A stretch of 64,000 nt of DNA from an uncultured Erythrobacter sp. Lineage in GTDB: Bacteria; Pseudomonadota; Alphaproteobacteria; Sphingomonadales; Sphingomonadaceae. The translations under genes were made by a program, and so were the position numbers. Location of the stretch: positions 744,001-808,000 of the forward strand of contig CANKYI010000001.1 in NCBI GenBank assembly GCA_947488085.1, read 5' to 3'. Below are positions 43,516-53,844 of the stretch, one piece after another. The number at the start of each line of letters is the position of its first letter. Position 1 is the stretch's first letter. The notes under the pieces are model-generated. The model searched no databases. It saw only the letters and a list, made by a program, of their open reading frames with translations, and was not told the DNA's origin.

Positions 43516-44052
43516 ATGCTCAAGAAAGTTCTCGTTGCGGCTGCATTGCTTGTTGGTTCGCCCGTCGCTGCGCAAGATCAGTATGGCGCCGACTGCTTCG
43601 CAGAACTTGGCGGTCCCGAGCTTGCATCTGCGATGGCAGACAATCTCTTGGCCGATGATGTTGTCGAGAACGAGCCTGAGCACATTCGTGACTTGTTACG
43701 AGAAACCGCCGCTAAGTGCATGATAGCAAATTCGATTGACAAGCCGGCTCTCCAGCATGTCTTTATCCGTGCGAATCTGAGCTATTTGGTGGCAGGTGAA
43801 TTGGACGCACGTTTGCGAAGCACCGGCTTAAACATGGAGCCGATTGAGGCCTTGTTGACGGCATTGGTCGATGACCCTCAGATTAGTATCGCAGAGTATA
43901 TTGATGCGCGTCCTGCGTTGTTCAAAGATGAGGGACAGCGCGCTGCGGCAGCGTCGGCGATGACTGAGGACGAGATTATCGGGCTCGTGGGCAGTTACAT
44001 TGGTGTGCGGCTTGAGCAGCGTGCGGCTCTCGCGGAGCTGGCTGAGGGGTAA
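43516..44052 (+). CDS. secreted protein of unknown function
   Basis: A 178-residue protein with a signal peptide (MLKKVLVAAALLVGSPVAAQ, cleaved near AAQ). The mature part is helical and acidic, with no recognisable motif; two cysteines (GADCFAEL, AKCMIANS) could pair. The ATG at 43516 is chosen because GGGGGAGAGC precedes it and it starts the signal peptide; the longer frame at 43489 overlaps fabG. Confidence 0.75.
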   Translation: MLKKVLVAAALLVGSPVAAQDQYGADCFAELGGPELASAMADNLLADDVVENEPEHIRDLLRETAAKCMIANSIDKPALQHVFIRANLSYLVAGELDARLRSTGLNMEPIEALLTALVDDPQISIAEYIDARPALFKDEGQRAAAASAMTEDEIIGLVGSYIGVRLEQRAALAELAEG

Positions 44053-44119
44053 CAGCTGCGGCAAAAGCGTATTCGCACCCCTTATCCCCAGTGGAATCCC
44101 TTGTCGCGCCTTCGCAAAC

Positions 44120-44147
44120 TTGCCCGTATTGTCCGGGCCGCTAAGGT
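44120..44147 (+). promoter_or_regulatory. putative dnaN promoter
   Basis: TTGCCC (44120-44125) and TAAGGT (44142-44147) with a 16-base spacer, giving a leader of about 75 bases before the dnaN ATG. By-eye candidate only. Confidence 0.3.
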
Positions 44148-44226
44148 TTTTTCACTCAAGCGGCGCTGGTAGGGCGATTCCGGCCTGTCGCGCCATAGTA
44201 AAACAATTTGACGATAGGCTACGCTG

Positions 44227-45354
44227 ATGAAGGCTACGATCGAACGCGCGACGCTCTTGCGGTGTCTCTCCCATGTTCAATCGGTTGTTGAACGCCGCAA
44301 CACGATTCCGATCCTCTCCAACGTCCTGATCGACGCCAGCGATGGCGGCAATGTGAAGGTGATGGCGACCGATCTCGACCTACAAGTGGTTGAAACGATG
44401 GCGGCGGCTTCTGTCGAAACGCCTGGCGCGATAACGGTATCGGCGCATCTGTTGTTCGATATTGCCCGCAAACTGCCCGATGGCAGTCAGGTCAGCCTTG
44501 AGACCGCCGACAATCGGATGGAGGTTAAGGCCGGTCGCAGCCGGTTTAAGCTGCCAACCCTGCCGCGTGATGATTTCCCCGTGATTGTCGAAGGTGATCT
44601 GCCGACTTCCTTCGAAATCCCGGCGCGCACTTTGGCGCAGATGATCGACGCCACGCGGTTTGCCATCTCAACCGAGGAAACACGCTATTATCTCAACGGC
44701 ATCTTCCTGCATGTGACCGATGAGGATGAACCGGTTTTGAAGGCCGCGGCAACCGATGGCCATCGTCTCGCTCGCTTCACCCTTGCACGTCCCGATGGCG
44801 CGCAGGGAATGCCCGATGTGATCGTGCCGCGTAAGGCAGTTGCGGAACTGCGCAAACTGCTTGAGGAGGCTCTGGACGGCTCTGTTCTGATCGACCTTTC
44901 GGCGAGCAAGGTCCGCTTCACACTGTCGGGTGAAGGCGGAGTTGTCCTGACCAGTAAGCTGATCGATGGCACATTCCCCGACTACAGCCGCGTTATTCCA
45001 ACCGGCAACGATAAGATCCTGAAGGTTGATCCTAAACTCTTCTTCTCCGGTGTGGATCGCGTTGCGACCATCGCGACGGAGAAAACCCGTGCGGTCAAAA
45101 TGGGCCTTGATAAGGACCGGGTGACATTGTCGGTGACTTCGCCTGACAATGGCAATGCGGCCGAGGAATTGATGGCATCGTACAGCTCAGATGGATTTGA
45201 GATCGGTTTTAATGCCAATTATCTCAAGGACATATTGGGACAATTTGATTCTGATGAGATCGAGCTGCACCTTGCCGATGCGGGCGCTCCGACATTGATC
45301 CGTGAGAATGATGAGAGCCCGGCACTCTACGTCCTGATGCCGATGCGCGTGTGA
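44227..45354 (+). CDS. dnaN: DNA polymerase III sliding clamp
   Basis: A 375-residue beta clamp that tethers Pol III and other partners to DNA. MKATIERATLLRCLSHVQSVVERRNTIPILSNVLI is the standard opening, the middle has ISTEETRYYLNGIFLHV, and the end is ESPALYVLMPMRV. Three clamp domains are complete. It is not next to dnaA here. Confidence 0.98.
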   Translation: MKATIERATLLRCLSHVQSVVERRNTIPILSNVLIDASDGGNVKVMATDLDLQVVETMAAASVETPGAITVSAHLLFDIARKLPDGSQVSLETADNRMEVKAGRSRFKLPTLPRDDFPVIVEGDLPTSFEIPARTLAQMIDATRFAISTEETRYYLNGIFLHVTDEDEPVLKAAATDGHRLARFTLARPDGAQGMPDVIVPRKAVAELRKLLEEALDGSVLIDLSASKVRFTLSGEGGVVLTSKLIDGTFPDYSRVIPTGNDKILKVDPKLFFSGVDRVATIATEKTRAVKMGLDKDRVTLSVTSPDNGNAAEELMASYSSDGFEIGFNANYLKDILGQFDSDEIELHLADAGAPTLIRENDESPALYVLMPMRV

Positions 45355-45773
45355 TCATGCGTCGGGGGGCGATCATGATTGCGGCGCTTTTGATCGGCGC
45401 TCCGGCGGCGGCGCAAGATGCTGAACCGTTCGTGCCAGCATTCTCTGCCGAAGATGATCTCGACTGCGCGATCTTTGTTGGCGCGTTGATGGCAGAAACT
45501 GAAGCTGAGATGACACCTGACAACCGCACTGGCCTGACCTCAGCTTTGACCTATTTTACAGGACGTTATGAGGCGCAGCGTGGATTGGATATCACGCAAG
45601 CGTTTGCAGAACGGTACCCTCTCTACCAACAACGCAATCCGGCTGAAATTCAGCAGACCTGCTCTGTACGGATGCGCGCATTCAGCGTCCGGTTGCAAGG
45701 TGTGGGAAGGGCTCTTTCACGCCTGCAACCGCCGCGTGAAGGCGATACACCCGAGCCAGAGACTTCTGAGTAA
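45351..45773 (+). CDS. secreted protein of unknown function
   Basis: A 140-residue protein whose GTG overlaps the dnaN stop (GTGA); an ATG lies two codons later. A signal peptide (AIMIAALLIGAPAAAQ) is followed by a small helical acidic domain with two cysteines (DDLDCAIFV, QQTCSVRM) that could pair. No family recognised. Its coupling to dnaN is unusual but may simply reflect shared transcription. Confidence 0.7.
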   Translation: MIMRRGAIMIAALLIGAPAAAQDAEPFVPAFSAEDDLDCAIFVGALMAETEAEMTPDNRTGLTSALTYFTGRYEAQRGLDITQAFAERYPLYQQRNPAEIQQTCSVRMRAFSVRLQGVGRALSRLQPPREGDTPEPETSE

Positions 45774-45779
45774 TCGCGC

Positions 45780-46418
45780 ATGACGGGTGGTCCGAATGCG
45801 CAGGTTCGGATATTCGGCACGGTCATCTCGACCTACACCCGCATAGTTGAGATCACGTGTGAGGAATCACGTGTAACCCACGAAACTATAGCGACTGCTG
45901 CTCAATCACCAAACAACCGTCACCCCTTTGGTAAAGTGCCCGTAGTAGAGGTTGATGGCCTCGAACTGATCGAAAGCGTCGCCATCGCGCAGTATATTGA
46001 TAACGCTCATGGAGGTACCGCGCTGCAACCCGATGATCCGGCTACGCGCGCGGTGATGGATAAGTGGATCGCCATCGCCAACAATTACCTGTTCCCTCAA
46101 TTTGAAAACGGTTTGGTCATGCCTTGGATCATGCACAGGGTCGCGGGCTATCCGCTCGACCCGGAGCGCATCAATCGCGCGCTTCCGCAGATCAGCCGCT
46201 CTCTTGGTTTTCTCGAGGCGGAGCTGGATCGCGATGGTGCATGGACAAATCTCGGTTTCACGCTCGCTGATGTGTTTCTCTATCCCATAGTCCGTTCACT
46301 CCAACTCACTCCGCAAGGCGAGGTCGGCATCGCGCAATGTGACCGGCTCTCCGCTTGGCTCACAACAGCCGAAAAACGTCCGTCTATTCGCGCAACCCGG
46401 TGGGAAAGCGAGCCATGA
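45780..46418 (+). CDS. glutathione S-transferase family protein
   Basis: A 212-residue protein with a thioredoxin-like N-domain (VRIFGTVISTYTRIVEITCEE, NRHPFGKVPVVEVDGLELIESVAIAQYID, cis-Pro at FGKVP) and an all-helical C-domain. The Ser/Thr in the STYTR loop probably activates glutathione. Substrate unknown. It follows the secreted protein by 6 bases. Confidence 0.88.
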   Translation: MTGGPNAQVRIFGTVISTYTRIVEITCEESRVTHETIATAAQSPNNRHPFGKVPVVEVDGLELIESVAIAQYIDNAHGGTALQPDDPATRAVMDKWIAIANNYLFPQFENGLVMPWIMHRVAGYPLDPERINRALPQISRSLGFLEAELDRDGAWTNLGFTLADVFLYPIVRSLQLTPQGEVGIAQCDRLSAWLTTAEKRPSIRATRWESEP

Positions 46419-46454
46419 TCGGCTAGAGCCTCGATCAAAGAGGAGAACGCCATT

Positions 46455-47546
46455 ATGACCGTGTCACAAGTCCATGTTCGCAAAGACGAACTCACCGATG
46501 CAACTTTGGTTAAAGCGGATGTAGGAGCGCTGGCCGATGTGGCCGTTCGGTTGAAGGTTGAGAGTTTCTCGGTCACGGCCAACAACATCACCTATGCCGT
46601 CGTCGGTGATGGCTTTGGCTATTGGAATTTCTTCCCGCCCAAAACTGACCAGGATGGCCTTGGCATTGTGCCGATGTGGGGGCACGCGATTGTCACCGAA
46701 AGCAACAATGCAGATATCGCCGTGGGTGAGCGAGTTTATGGCTATCTGCCAATGGCCGATCAGCTCGACGTGGTGCCCGGCAATATCACCGCGATGAGCT
46801 TCTCAGACACGACCGATTATCGCCAGCCGATGAGCCCTGTTTACAACAACTACACCAGGCTTGCAGCGGATCCAGAGCATGATGCCGCGCGAGAGAAGGA
46901 GCGGATGATCTATGGTCCGCTGTTCAAAACGGGCTTTATCATCGATTATTTCATGCGCTCTGAGCAGTGGTTCGGCGCGACGCAGGTTGTGTTGACCAGC
47001 GCATCGTCCAAAACGGCGATGGGTCTGGCCAGCGTTGCGAAGCAGAATTCACCCAATGTGAAGCGCATTGGCCTGACATCGCCGGGCAATATCGATTTCG
47101 TGAAATCAACCGGATTGTATGACGAAGTGGTCGCTTATGACGACCTTGGCAATGTTGCGAAGGATGCGACGGTCAGTGTTGATTTTGCTGGTAATTCATC
47201 TTTGCTGGCGAACATCCATCAACATTTCGGCGATGGGCTCAAATATTCATGCCTCGTCGGTGCAACCCATATCGAGGAGCGCGGCACGTTTGGCGGCGGA
47301 ACCGAATTGCCCGGACCAAAGCCAGTATTGTTGTTCGCCCCGGATCACTTTGTCGCGTTCTTCAAGGAGCACGGTCCGATGGAAGGCGGCAAGATGATCG
47401 CCAAAACGTGGCACGCCTTCCTCGACGCAGTTGAGGGGACCGTTGAGATCATCACACTACCCGGCCTCAATGCCGCGCGCACGACCTATCTCGAAATGCT
47501 TGGCGGCGGTATCAATCCGGCGCAGGGGATTGTGATCGAGCCTTAA
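46455..47546 (+). CDS. DUF2855 family protein
   Basis: A 363-residue protein matching the layout of DUF2855: VRKDELTDATLVKADVGAL, SVTANNITYAVVGDGFGYWNFFPP, GIVPMWGHAIVTESN, VVLTSASSKTAMGLASV and GPDHFVAFFKEHG-like C-end. The middle Rossmann region resembles medium-chain dehydrogenases (no zinc cysteines). Its function is unestablished. AGGAGAACG precedes the ATG. Confidence 0.9.
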   Translation: MTVSQVHVRKDELTDATLVKADVGALADVAVRLKVESFSVTANNITYAVVGDGFGYWNFFPPKTDQDGLGIVPMWGHAIVTESNNADIAVGERVYGYLPMADQLDVVPGNITAMSFSDTTDYRQPMSPVYNNYTRLAADPEHDAAREKERMIYGPLFKTGFIIDYFMRSEQWFGATQVVLTSASSKTAMGLASVAKQNSPNVKRIGLTSPGNIDFVKSTGLYDEVVAYDDLGNVAKDATVSVDFAGNSSLLANIHQHFGDGLKYSCLVGATHIEERGTFGGGTELPGPKPVLLFAPDHFVAFFKEHGPMEGGKMIAKTWHAFLDAVEGTVEIITLPGLNAARTTYLEMLGGGINPAQGIVIEP

Positions 47547-47558
47547 GGTGCAGGCGGT

Positions 47559-49325
47559 CTACTCGGCCGCCTCTGCCAATTCGGCGCGTTGCGGCCCTCG
47601 GATTAAACCACCGGGGGTCGCGCCTGTCCATTCGCCCTCTTCAAAGGTCACAACGCCGCCTTTGATCGTGCAGGCATAGCCATCGGCCTTTTGCAGCAGA
47701 CGTTTGCCGCCTGCGGGTAAGTCGAAGGCGAGCCATGGGCGGCCCAGCTTCAGACGTTCCATATCGATCACATTGATATCGGCGAGGAAGCCGGGCGCAA
47801 TCACCCCGCGATCTTCCAAGCCATAAAGCGCAGCGGTGTCGCGGCATTGGCGCTTAATCGCGTTCTCCAGCGTGATCCTGTCCCCGCGCTTCCGGTCGCG
47901 CACCCAATGCTCCAGCATAAAGGTCGGCGAGGCCGCATCGCAGATCGTGCCGCAATGCGCACCGCCATCAGATAGCGAGTTCACCGTGTCATCCGCATGT
48001 TGCAGCGGGTGGAGGAAGTCCAAATTGCCATCTGCGTAATTCAGGATCGGCAGATAGATAAATCCGGTTCCATCGTCCGCGCACAGCATGTCATAGGCGT
48101 ATTCCTGAGGATCAACCCCGGCGGCGTTCGCGCGGGCATTCACACTGGCGCTTTCGTCCGGCTCATAGTCGAAATCGGGGTCCATCTCATATTGCAGCGC
48201 CCACCCTTGGGTGATCACCATCACGACGCCGATAATGTCCATCGGTGCCTCTGAATAATCGTTCGATTCAGACAGCAATTGCGCTTTGAAAGCTGGGTCG
48301 AGCAGCTTAGCCTTTTGCTCTCCCCATGGAAGGTCTTCGATCGTCTTCCAACTCGGGCGAAATGCGAAGGGGTTCACTGTCCCCTGCCATGCCATAATGA
48401 TCCCGTTTCCGCGCAACGCGATCTGAGCGACAATCTGCGCGCCGTTGTCATTTTCGGCGCGCATCGTTGCGATCTGCTCTTTGAGCGGCATATCCTTTTG
48501 GATTGACTCCAACGCGGCAAAGGTGACGGGCACGCCTGCCTCGCGGCTCAAACGGCCCATCCATTCAAATTCGTTCCAGTCTCGTTGCAAGTCGCTCGCC
48601 ATTTCGAAAACGGCGTGTCCGCCTGCACCCTTTGCGCGGCCCATCGCATGGCCGATGGCGACCAGTTCCTCAGGTGTGGCGGTGGTGCCGGGGACCAATT
48701 CCCCGTCGACCGATTTGTGCAAGACCGTGCGCGAGGTCGAAAACCCCAAGGCCCCTGCGCGCACGCCTTCCTCAACAATGTCCGACATTGCTTTGATGTC
48801 TGCTTCGGTTGGAACAGCGCCCGGTTGTTCGCGATCACCCAGCACATAGGCTCGCACTGCTCCATGTGGCACATGAGTGGCCACATCGACGCTGCGCGGC
48901 ATTTTTTCCAGCGCGTCGAGATATTCGGGGAAGGTTTCCCAATCCCACGTCATACCCTCTGCCAAAGCTGTGCCGGGAATATCTTCTACACCCTCCATCA
49001 GGCTGATAAGCCATTCATGCCGGTCAGGCTTGGCAGGGGCAAAGCCGACGCCGCAATTGCCCATCACGACGGTGGTGACGCCGTGCCAGCTCGACGGAGC
49101 CATTTCCTGATCCCACGTCGCCTGACCATCATAATGCGTGTGAATGTCGACAAAGCCCGGCGCGACGACTTTGCCGCTCGCATCAATTTCGCGGGTGGCA
49201 TCGCCAGAGACGTGGCCCACGGCGGCGATCACGCCGTCTTTTACGGCCAAATCGCCAGTAAAGCGCTCTGCCCCGGTGCCGTCTACAATCGTGCCGCCTC
49301 TTATGATCAGGTCGTACATCGCCAT
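47559..49325 (-). CDS. amidohydrolase family protein (D-aminoacylase-like)
   Basis: A 588-residue TIM-barrel hydrolase with the DIHTHYDGQ metal motif, a Cys in [11 protein letters not shown] that bridges metals in D-aminoacylases, [28 protein letters not shown] and [17 protein letters not shown] at the C-end. The group cleaves N-acyl-D-amino acids or related amides; the substrate is not fixed. It converges with DUF2855 with a 12-base gap. Confidence 0.87.
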   Translation of the reverse strand: MAMYDLIIRGGTIVDGTGAERFTGDLAVKDGVIAAVGHVSGDATREIDASGKVVAPGFVDIHTHYDGQATWDQEMAPSSWHGVTTVVMGNCGVGFAPAKPDRHEWLISLMEGVEDIPGTALAEGMTWDWETFPEYLDALEKMPRSVDVATHVPHGAVRAYVLGDREQPGAVPTEADIKAMSDIVEEGVRAGALGFSTSRTVLHKSVDGELVPGTTATPEELVAIGHAMGRAKGAGGHAVFEMASDLQRDWNEFEWMGRLSREAGVPVTFAALESIQKDMPLKEQIATMRAENDNGAQIVAQIALRGNGIIMAWQGTVNPFAFRPSWKTIEDLPWGEQKAKLLDPAFKAQLLSESNDYSEAPMDIIGVVMVITQGWALQYEMDPDFDYEPDESASVNARANAAGVDPQEYAYDMLCADDGTGFIYLPILNYADGNLDFLHPLQHADDTVNSLSDGGAHCGTICDAASPTFMLEHWVRDRKRGDRITLENAIKRQCRDTAALYGLEDRGVIAPGFLADINVIDMERLKLGRPWLAFDLPAGGKRLLQKADGYACTIKGGVVTFEEGEWTGATPGGLIRGPQRAELAEAAE

Positions 49326-49436
49326 GGTTGTCTCTCCTCTTGAAAGGAAAGATGTCGCAAAGGCTCAGTTGTGTCCAGCAATGTCTTGGAATTGCATTCA
49401 AGCGGGCTTAGCGAAGGCTCTTAAGGAGACTTTTGA

Positions 49437-50381
49437 ATGACGATGAGAGCACTTGCCTTGGGCGTGGCCGCAATCGCGATGATCGCTACACCGGCGGCAT
49501 CGCAAATCGACGGCGGTCCATGGGAAATGCGGGCCGATCCTGATCTGTCCGCGCTGCTTGATTGTCATGAGGAATCGGGGCGCACTCTGATCTCTGCCCA
49601 TCGTGGTGGCCCGACGCCCGGTCTACCGGAGAATGCGATTGAGACGATGGACGCGGTGCTCGCCGCGATCCCGGCGGTGATGGAGGTTGATGTCGCGCAA
49701 AGCCCCGATGGCGTCCATTACCTGATGCATGACCGCACATTGGATCGCACCACCACGGGTGAGGGCGCGGTGACGGAAGTGCCATGGTCAGAGGTGGAGA
49801 AACTCAGTCTGGTTGATGAGGCGGGCTGGGTGACGCCTTATAGCGTCCCGACCCTTCGCGCTGCATTGGAATGGGCAAAGGGGCGCACCGTGCTCCAGAT
49901 CGATTTCAAGCGGACCGCCGATTTTGAGGTCGTGATCGATATGATCCGGGAGACCGGCAACGCGAACAATGTGATCCTGATCGCTTACACGATTGGGGCC
50001 GCGTCGCGTTTGAATGAGCTGGCTCCGGAAATGCTGATATCTGCCTCTATCGGTGATTTGAGCGATGTGATCGCATACACCACGGCGGGCATTCCCAAGG
50101 ATCGGATCGTCGCTTTCACGGGCACACGTCTGCCGCGCCCTGATCTCTATGCGGAGTTGGATAGCGAGGACATTGAAGTAATCTTTGGCACGCTGGGCCG
50201 TTCACCCAATTCCATCGACAATGTGATTGAACGGTTTGGGACCGGCGAACGCTATTCCGAACTCGGCGGTGGCGGCGTTGACATCATCGCCACTGACCGC
50301 CCGAGAGAAGCCGCTGCGGCGCTTGCCGAGACCGGTCGTTTGCCAGTTGCCGGTGAGTGCGGGGTATCGCGCGGGTCATAG
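49437..50381 (+). CDS. secreted glycerophosphodiester phosphodiesterase
   Basis: A 314-residue GDPD-type TIM barrel with a signal peptide (LALGVAAIAMIATPAASQ). Core motifs SAHRGGPTPGLPENAIETMDAVLA (His/Arg), MEVDVAQSPDGVHYLMHDRTLDRTTTGEG (Glu/Asp/His) and LQIDFKRT are intact. It releases sn-glycerol-3-phosphate from deacylated phospholipids in the periplasm. Confidence 0.92.
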   Translation: MTMRALALGVAAIAMIATPAASQIDGGPWEMRADPDLSALLDCHEESGRTLISAHRGGPTPGLPENAIETMDAVLAAIPAVMEVDVAQSPDGVHYLMHDRTLDRTTTGEGAVTEVPWSEVEKLSLVDEAGWVTPYSVPTLRAALEWAKGRTVLQIDFKRTADFEVVIDMIRETGNANNVILIAYTIGAASRLNELAPEMLISASIGDLSDVIAYTTAGIPKDRIVAFTGTRLPRPDLYAELDSEDIEVIFGTLGRSPNSIDNVIERFGTGERYSELGGGGVDIIATDRPREAAAALAETGRLPVAGECGVSRGS

Positions 50382-50418
50382 TCTGGTCGCCCGCGTGATG
50401 CGGTGATAGGCAACGGCG

Positions 50419-51351
50419 ATGGAGAAAACAGTCAGCTGGAACCCGCCTGCGGAAAGCGGGATCAATATTCGCTTTGTCGAGACAAACGGCCTCACATTCG
50501 AAGTTGCTGAGGCCGGTGCCGAAGAGAATTCGAACGATCATCTGGCTTTGTGCCTCCACGGCTTTCCAGAGCTGAATTACTCATGGCGGCATCAAATCGC
50601 GCCTTTGGTGGAGAAGGGTTACCGTGTCTGGGCACCCAATCTGCGCGGTTATGGCGCGACTGATCGACCAGAGGATGTGCGCGAATATTCGCTGGACCGA
50701 CTAACACAGGATGTCGCCGATCTGATTGATGCGAGCGGGGCACGCAAGGTTACTTTGATCGCGCATGATTGGGGCGGCGCGATTGCGTGGATGTTTGCGA
50801 TCCAGAAACTGCGCCCGCTCGAACGGCTGATCGTGATGAACCTGCCGCATCCCAAAGTGTTTCAGCGTGAGGCGAAGAAATGGCGGCAGCTCAAACGCAG
50901 CTGGTACATCTATTTCTTTCAGCTCCCCCGGCTTCCAGAGATTCTGTTGGGGCGCAAGAACGGAACGGCAATTGGCGGTCTGTTCGAAAAGACGTCCTCG
51001 CGGCCAGAGCGCTTTGGTCCCGAGGTGCAGCGTATTTATAACGAGGCATCCGCGCGGCCCGGTGCTCTAACAGCGATGGTCAATTACTACCGCGCTTTGC
51101 GATATTCAAAGGCCGATGCGCTGGGCGATGGGAGGGTTGATATTCCGGCGCTGTTGATCTGGGGCGAGGATGATATCGCGCTCGGCATTCACTGCACCGA
51201 AGGGACGGAGGAATGGGTTGGCGATTTCACGCTCAAACGCCTGCCCGGAATATCGCATTGGGTGCAGCAAGATGCGCCCGACGAGGTGAATGTGATCCTG
51301 TCTGAGTGGTTGCCTCAAGCCGAGCGAATCAGGCCCGCTGCGGCATCCTGA
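50419..51351 (+). CDS. alpha/beta hydrolase, soluble epoxide-hydrolase-like
   Basis: A 310-residue hydrolase with LCLHGFPELNYSWRHQIAPL (HGFP oxyanion), LRGYGATDRP and a nucleophile Asp117 in IAHDWGGAIAW, the soluble epoxide hydrolase/haloalkane dehalogenase signature. A Tyr in the cap (SWYIYFFQLP) and the His in ISHWVQQDAP fit epoxide hydrolases. The substrate is unknown. It overlaps the convergent transporter gene by 23 bases. Confidence 0.9.
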   Translation: MEKTVSWNPPAESGINIRFVETNGLTFEVAEAGAEENSNDHLALCLHGFPELNYSWRHQIAPLVEKGYRVWAPNLRGYGATDRPEDVREYSLDRLTQDVADLIDASGARKVTLIAHDWGGAIAWMFAIQKLRPLERLIVMNLPHPKVFQREAKKWRQLKRSWYIYFFQLPRLPEILLGRKNGTAIGGLFEKTSSRPERFGPEVQRIYNEASARPGALTAMVNYYRALRYSKADALGDGRVDIPALLIWGEDDIALGIHCTEGTEEWVGDFTLKRLPGISHWVQQDAPDEVNVILSEWLPQAERIRPAAAS

Positions 51352-52735
51352 CGAATATCAGCACCAGCAGGCCAATACCGAATAAGAGGCAGATCGAGGC
51401 CATGCCGATGCGCTGATCATTGAATGCGGTGGTGAACCATTCGACCAGCAATGGCCCCATCCACACGGTGATTGTTCCAGCGATGGCATAAAGCCCAAAG
51501 AACTCTCCGCTCCGACCTGCTGGTGCAAGCGTGACCAACATCGCGCGGCTTGATGATATGCTTGCTGTGACGGTAACGGCGACGATGCTTACGAGGCCCA
51601 GATAGGTTAGGTCAGACAGGGTTTTGAACACCAGTCCATCCCATACCTGATAGTTGTCGACCGTGCCGAACAGCAATGTTTCTTGAGTAAGTGAAAGCTG
51701 TGTCGAGAACGCCAGCACCATCACCACAATCTCAATAATGAGAGCATTTTTCACGCCGACCTTGCCGTCCAGCCAGCCTCCAAAAATGCCGCCAGCAAAA
51801 GCCCAAGCTGAGCCGAAAATCGCGAAACACAGCATTTCGAGGAAGCCCCAATCAAGGAACAGCGCGACATAGACCGCGCTGAGGGCAAGCAGGGCTGCCA
51901 TACCATCTTGATAGAACATCCGCGCGATCAGGAACTTCATCAGATCAGGATACTTGGTCGCCTCGCGCAGTGTTTTGAGAACGGTCTGAAATCCGCTGAC
52001 AATGGCAGCGCGCCAGCTTGCGCCGGGCACACCGGGGTCTTTGGCATTGAGGAAGAAGGGGATGGAGAAAGTGACCAGCCAAACTGCACAAATTGGCCCC
52101 GCAATCCGGGCATGGTCGAATGTGGAAAGGTCCAATCCGAATTGCGGCTCTGCAAAAGGCCATTGGATCGCACCGGGTAAAATGAGCAAAAGCGCAATCG
52201 CTACAAAGATCAACACGGCCGCCAGATTGCCAAGGCCCAATCCAAGCCCCGAAATCATCGAAAGCCGCTCTGGTTCGCCTGAGACCGACAGCATCGCGTT
52301 ATGCGTAACCTCGGAATAGGTATAGCTAACATAAGCGACCACGAGCAGCGACATGATCGCCCAGACGGGCAATCCTTCGCCGCCAGGCTGCGCAAACCAA
52401 AGCATCGCTGAACACGCTGCAATCGCGCCCAGGAACACCGCAAGTAGCGGCTTTAACCGGCCGCCGCGATCGAGGGCCGCGCCCAAGAATGGCGCTGAAA
52501 GAGCAGCAATCAAACCTGCCCATTTGGTCACAGAGGCGATTGTTGCCTGACCTTGAGCGTTGGCGGTCCTAAGAGCTTCGTCAGGTTCCAGTGCGTCCAA
52601 GTCGCCGCTTGCAAGCAAGTCTGCGCCGATAATGTCGCGCGCGAAATAAGGCGCGAAAATGTAGATGACGATCAGGATATAATACGGGTTGCGCGCCCAT
52701 TCGAAGACCGCCCATGCAAAGCCGGTTTTGTCCAT
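51329..52735 (-). CDS. UMF1-type MFS transporter
   Basis: A 468-residue major-facilitator protein with twelve or so membrane segments and the conserved N-terminal opening AWAVFEWARNPYYILIVIYIFAPYFA typical of the UMF1 (vacuole effluxer Atg22-like) family. The central loop around residues 240-260 (GFQTVLKTLREATKYPDLMKFL) and the YSEVTHNAMLSVSG segment (SE...R) are characteristic. The cargo is unknown. It is close to the PHA genes but transcription relation is unclear. Confidence 0.9.
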   Translation of the reverse strand: MDKTGFAWAVFEWARNPYYILIVIYIFAPYFARDIIGADLLASGDLDALEPDEALRTANAQGQATIASVTKWAGLIAALSAPFLGAALDRGGRLKPLLAVFLGAIAACSAMLWFAQPGGEGLPVWAIMSLLVVAYVSYTYSEVTHNAMLSVSGEPERLSMISGLGLGLGNLAAVLIFVAIALLLILPGAIQWPFAEPQFGLDLSTFDHARIAGPICAVWLVTFSIPFFLNAKDPGVPGASWRAAIVSGFQTVLKTLREATKYPDLMKFLIARMFYQDGMAALLALSAVYVALFLDWGFLEMLCFAIFGSAWAFAGGIFGGWLDGKVGVKNALIIEIVVMVLAFSTQLSLTQETLLFGTVDNYQVWDGLVFKTLSDLTYLGLVSIVAVTVTASISSSRAMLVTLAPAGRSGEFFGLYAIAGTITVWMGPLLVEWFTTAFNDQRIGMASICLLFGIGLLVLIFVRMPQRA

Positions 52736-52863
52736 CGCGCCTCCAGTGCCGTGATGGGCACGGGTATGAGGCGGTGTGGAGGCGGATTCCGCCTGTGGTG
52801 CGGCTGTTGCTATCGCATCTCTCCAAAAGCCTCCGCCTCAAATGGGCAGATGGCTCGTCAGTC

Positions 52864-53715
52864 TTAGGCCGCTAGTTCTTCATCCTGCGTTGCCGGGCGA
52901 TCAAGAAACCCGCGCATTGCATCGACGCTTTCATCCTTGTGACTGAGCAGGAAGAGGTGTCCGCCGCCTTTCATCACCACAAGTTCGCTATTGGGTATCA
53001 ACATGTCGAGGAACCTGCCATTGGCCAGCGGCACAATCGCATCGTCATCGCCCATCATGATCAGTGTTTCCTGCTTTAACAGGAACGGCAAAGCAGGCGC
53101 GCTGGTCCAGCCGAGCATGGCAATCAGCTGATACATATATCCGCGCGGGGAGGGTGGTTTGAGGCGCGACATGTGCCCGCCTTTACCCTGAGACTTGCCC
53201 AGACCCTCACCATAGAGGGTCTCAAAATTCTTCATCATGAATTCTGGATCGATATAACGGCGCGGATTGGCCATTTTGGTAAGCGCCTTGGGGCTTCCCG
53301 GCATCATCAACATGCCTGCACTGGTCGCGATCAACACCACCCGGCGAACGCGCGCGGCATGCTGCATGGCGAAGTGCTGTGCGATCCCGCCGCCCCAGCT
53401 GATGCCCATGACATCGACATCACCGACGCCCAATTTGTTCAGCAATTGCGATGCAGTCCAGCTCATCGTGAAGGGATTGTAGGGGACCAATGGCTCAGGC
53501 GATTCGCCCACGCCAGGCATGTCGAACATGATAAAGGGCCGCTCTGTCAGCGTCTGCGCGAGAGGCGCGACCGCTTCGATATTTGCGCCGATCCCGTTGA
53601 AGAACAACACAGGCAAATGGTCCGAAGGCTCATCCAGCCTCCATGTAGCAGTCCGTAGCGTCCGACCGCCAACTTCTTGCATGCTGACGACAGCGCCGTC
53701 CATCACATCCGTCAC
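52864..53715 (-). CDS. phaZ: intracellular PHA depolymerase-like alpha/beta hydrolase
   Basis: A 283-residue hydrolase with FFNGIGANIEAVAPLAQTL, FDMPGVGESPEP, the nucleophile Ser106 in MGISWGGGIAQHFA, and GDDDAIVP plus GGGHLFLLS for the acid and His. This resembles the intracellular medium-chain-length PHA depolymerases (NGIGANxE...GISWGG). The PHA synthase gene directly upstream on the same strand supports the call. The GTG at 53715 (AAGGA upstream) is chosen as start. Exact polymer specificity is inference. Confidence 0.82.
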   Translation of the reverse strand: MTDVMDGAVVSMQEVGGRTLRTATWRLDEPSDHLPVLFFNGIGANIEAVAPLAQTLTERPFIMFDMPGVGESPEPLVPYNPFTMSWTASQLLNKLGVGDVDVMGISWGGGIAQHFAMQHAARVRRVVLIATSAGMLMMPGSPKALTKMANPRRYIDPEFMMKNFETLYGEGLGKSQGKGGHMSRLKPPSPRGYMYQLIAMLGWTSAPALPFLLKQETLIMMGDDDAIVPLANGRFLDMLIPNSELVVMKGGGHLFLLSHKDESVDAMRGFLDRPATQDEELAA

Positions 53716-53770
53716 GTAAAACCCGTCCTTTCACGGCGCGCATATGCTTGTTTTATCGGTGCGCGCTGGG

Positions 53771-53813
53771 TGGGAGGCACATATCGCAGATCCCTTGCGA
53801 CACCTGCCTCCCA
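53771..53813 (-). other. hairpin between phaC and phaZ
   Basis: TGGGAGGCA (53771-53779) pairs with TGCCTCCCA (53805-53813); inside TCGCA (53784-53788) pairs with TGCGA (53796-53800). No T-run follows on the minus strand, so it is not a standard terminator. It may mark an RNA processing or stability element between phaC and phaZ. Confidence 0.55.
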
Positions 53814-53832
53814 TAAGCTGTAAACTTACGAT

Positions 53833-53844
53833 TACCGAACGGTA
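53833..53844. promoter_or_regulatory. palindrome TACCG-AA-CGGTA, operator-like
   Basis: A near-perfect inverted repeat (TACCG / CGGTA around AA) just downstream of the phaC stop and about 120 bases upstream of phaZ. Its form is typical of TetR-type operators. Whether it controls phaZ is unknown. Confidence 0.35.
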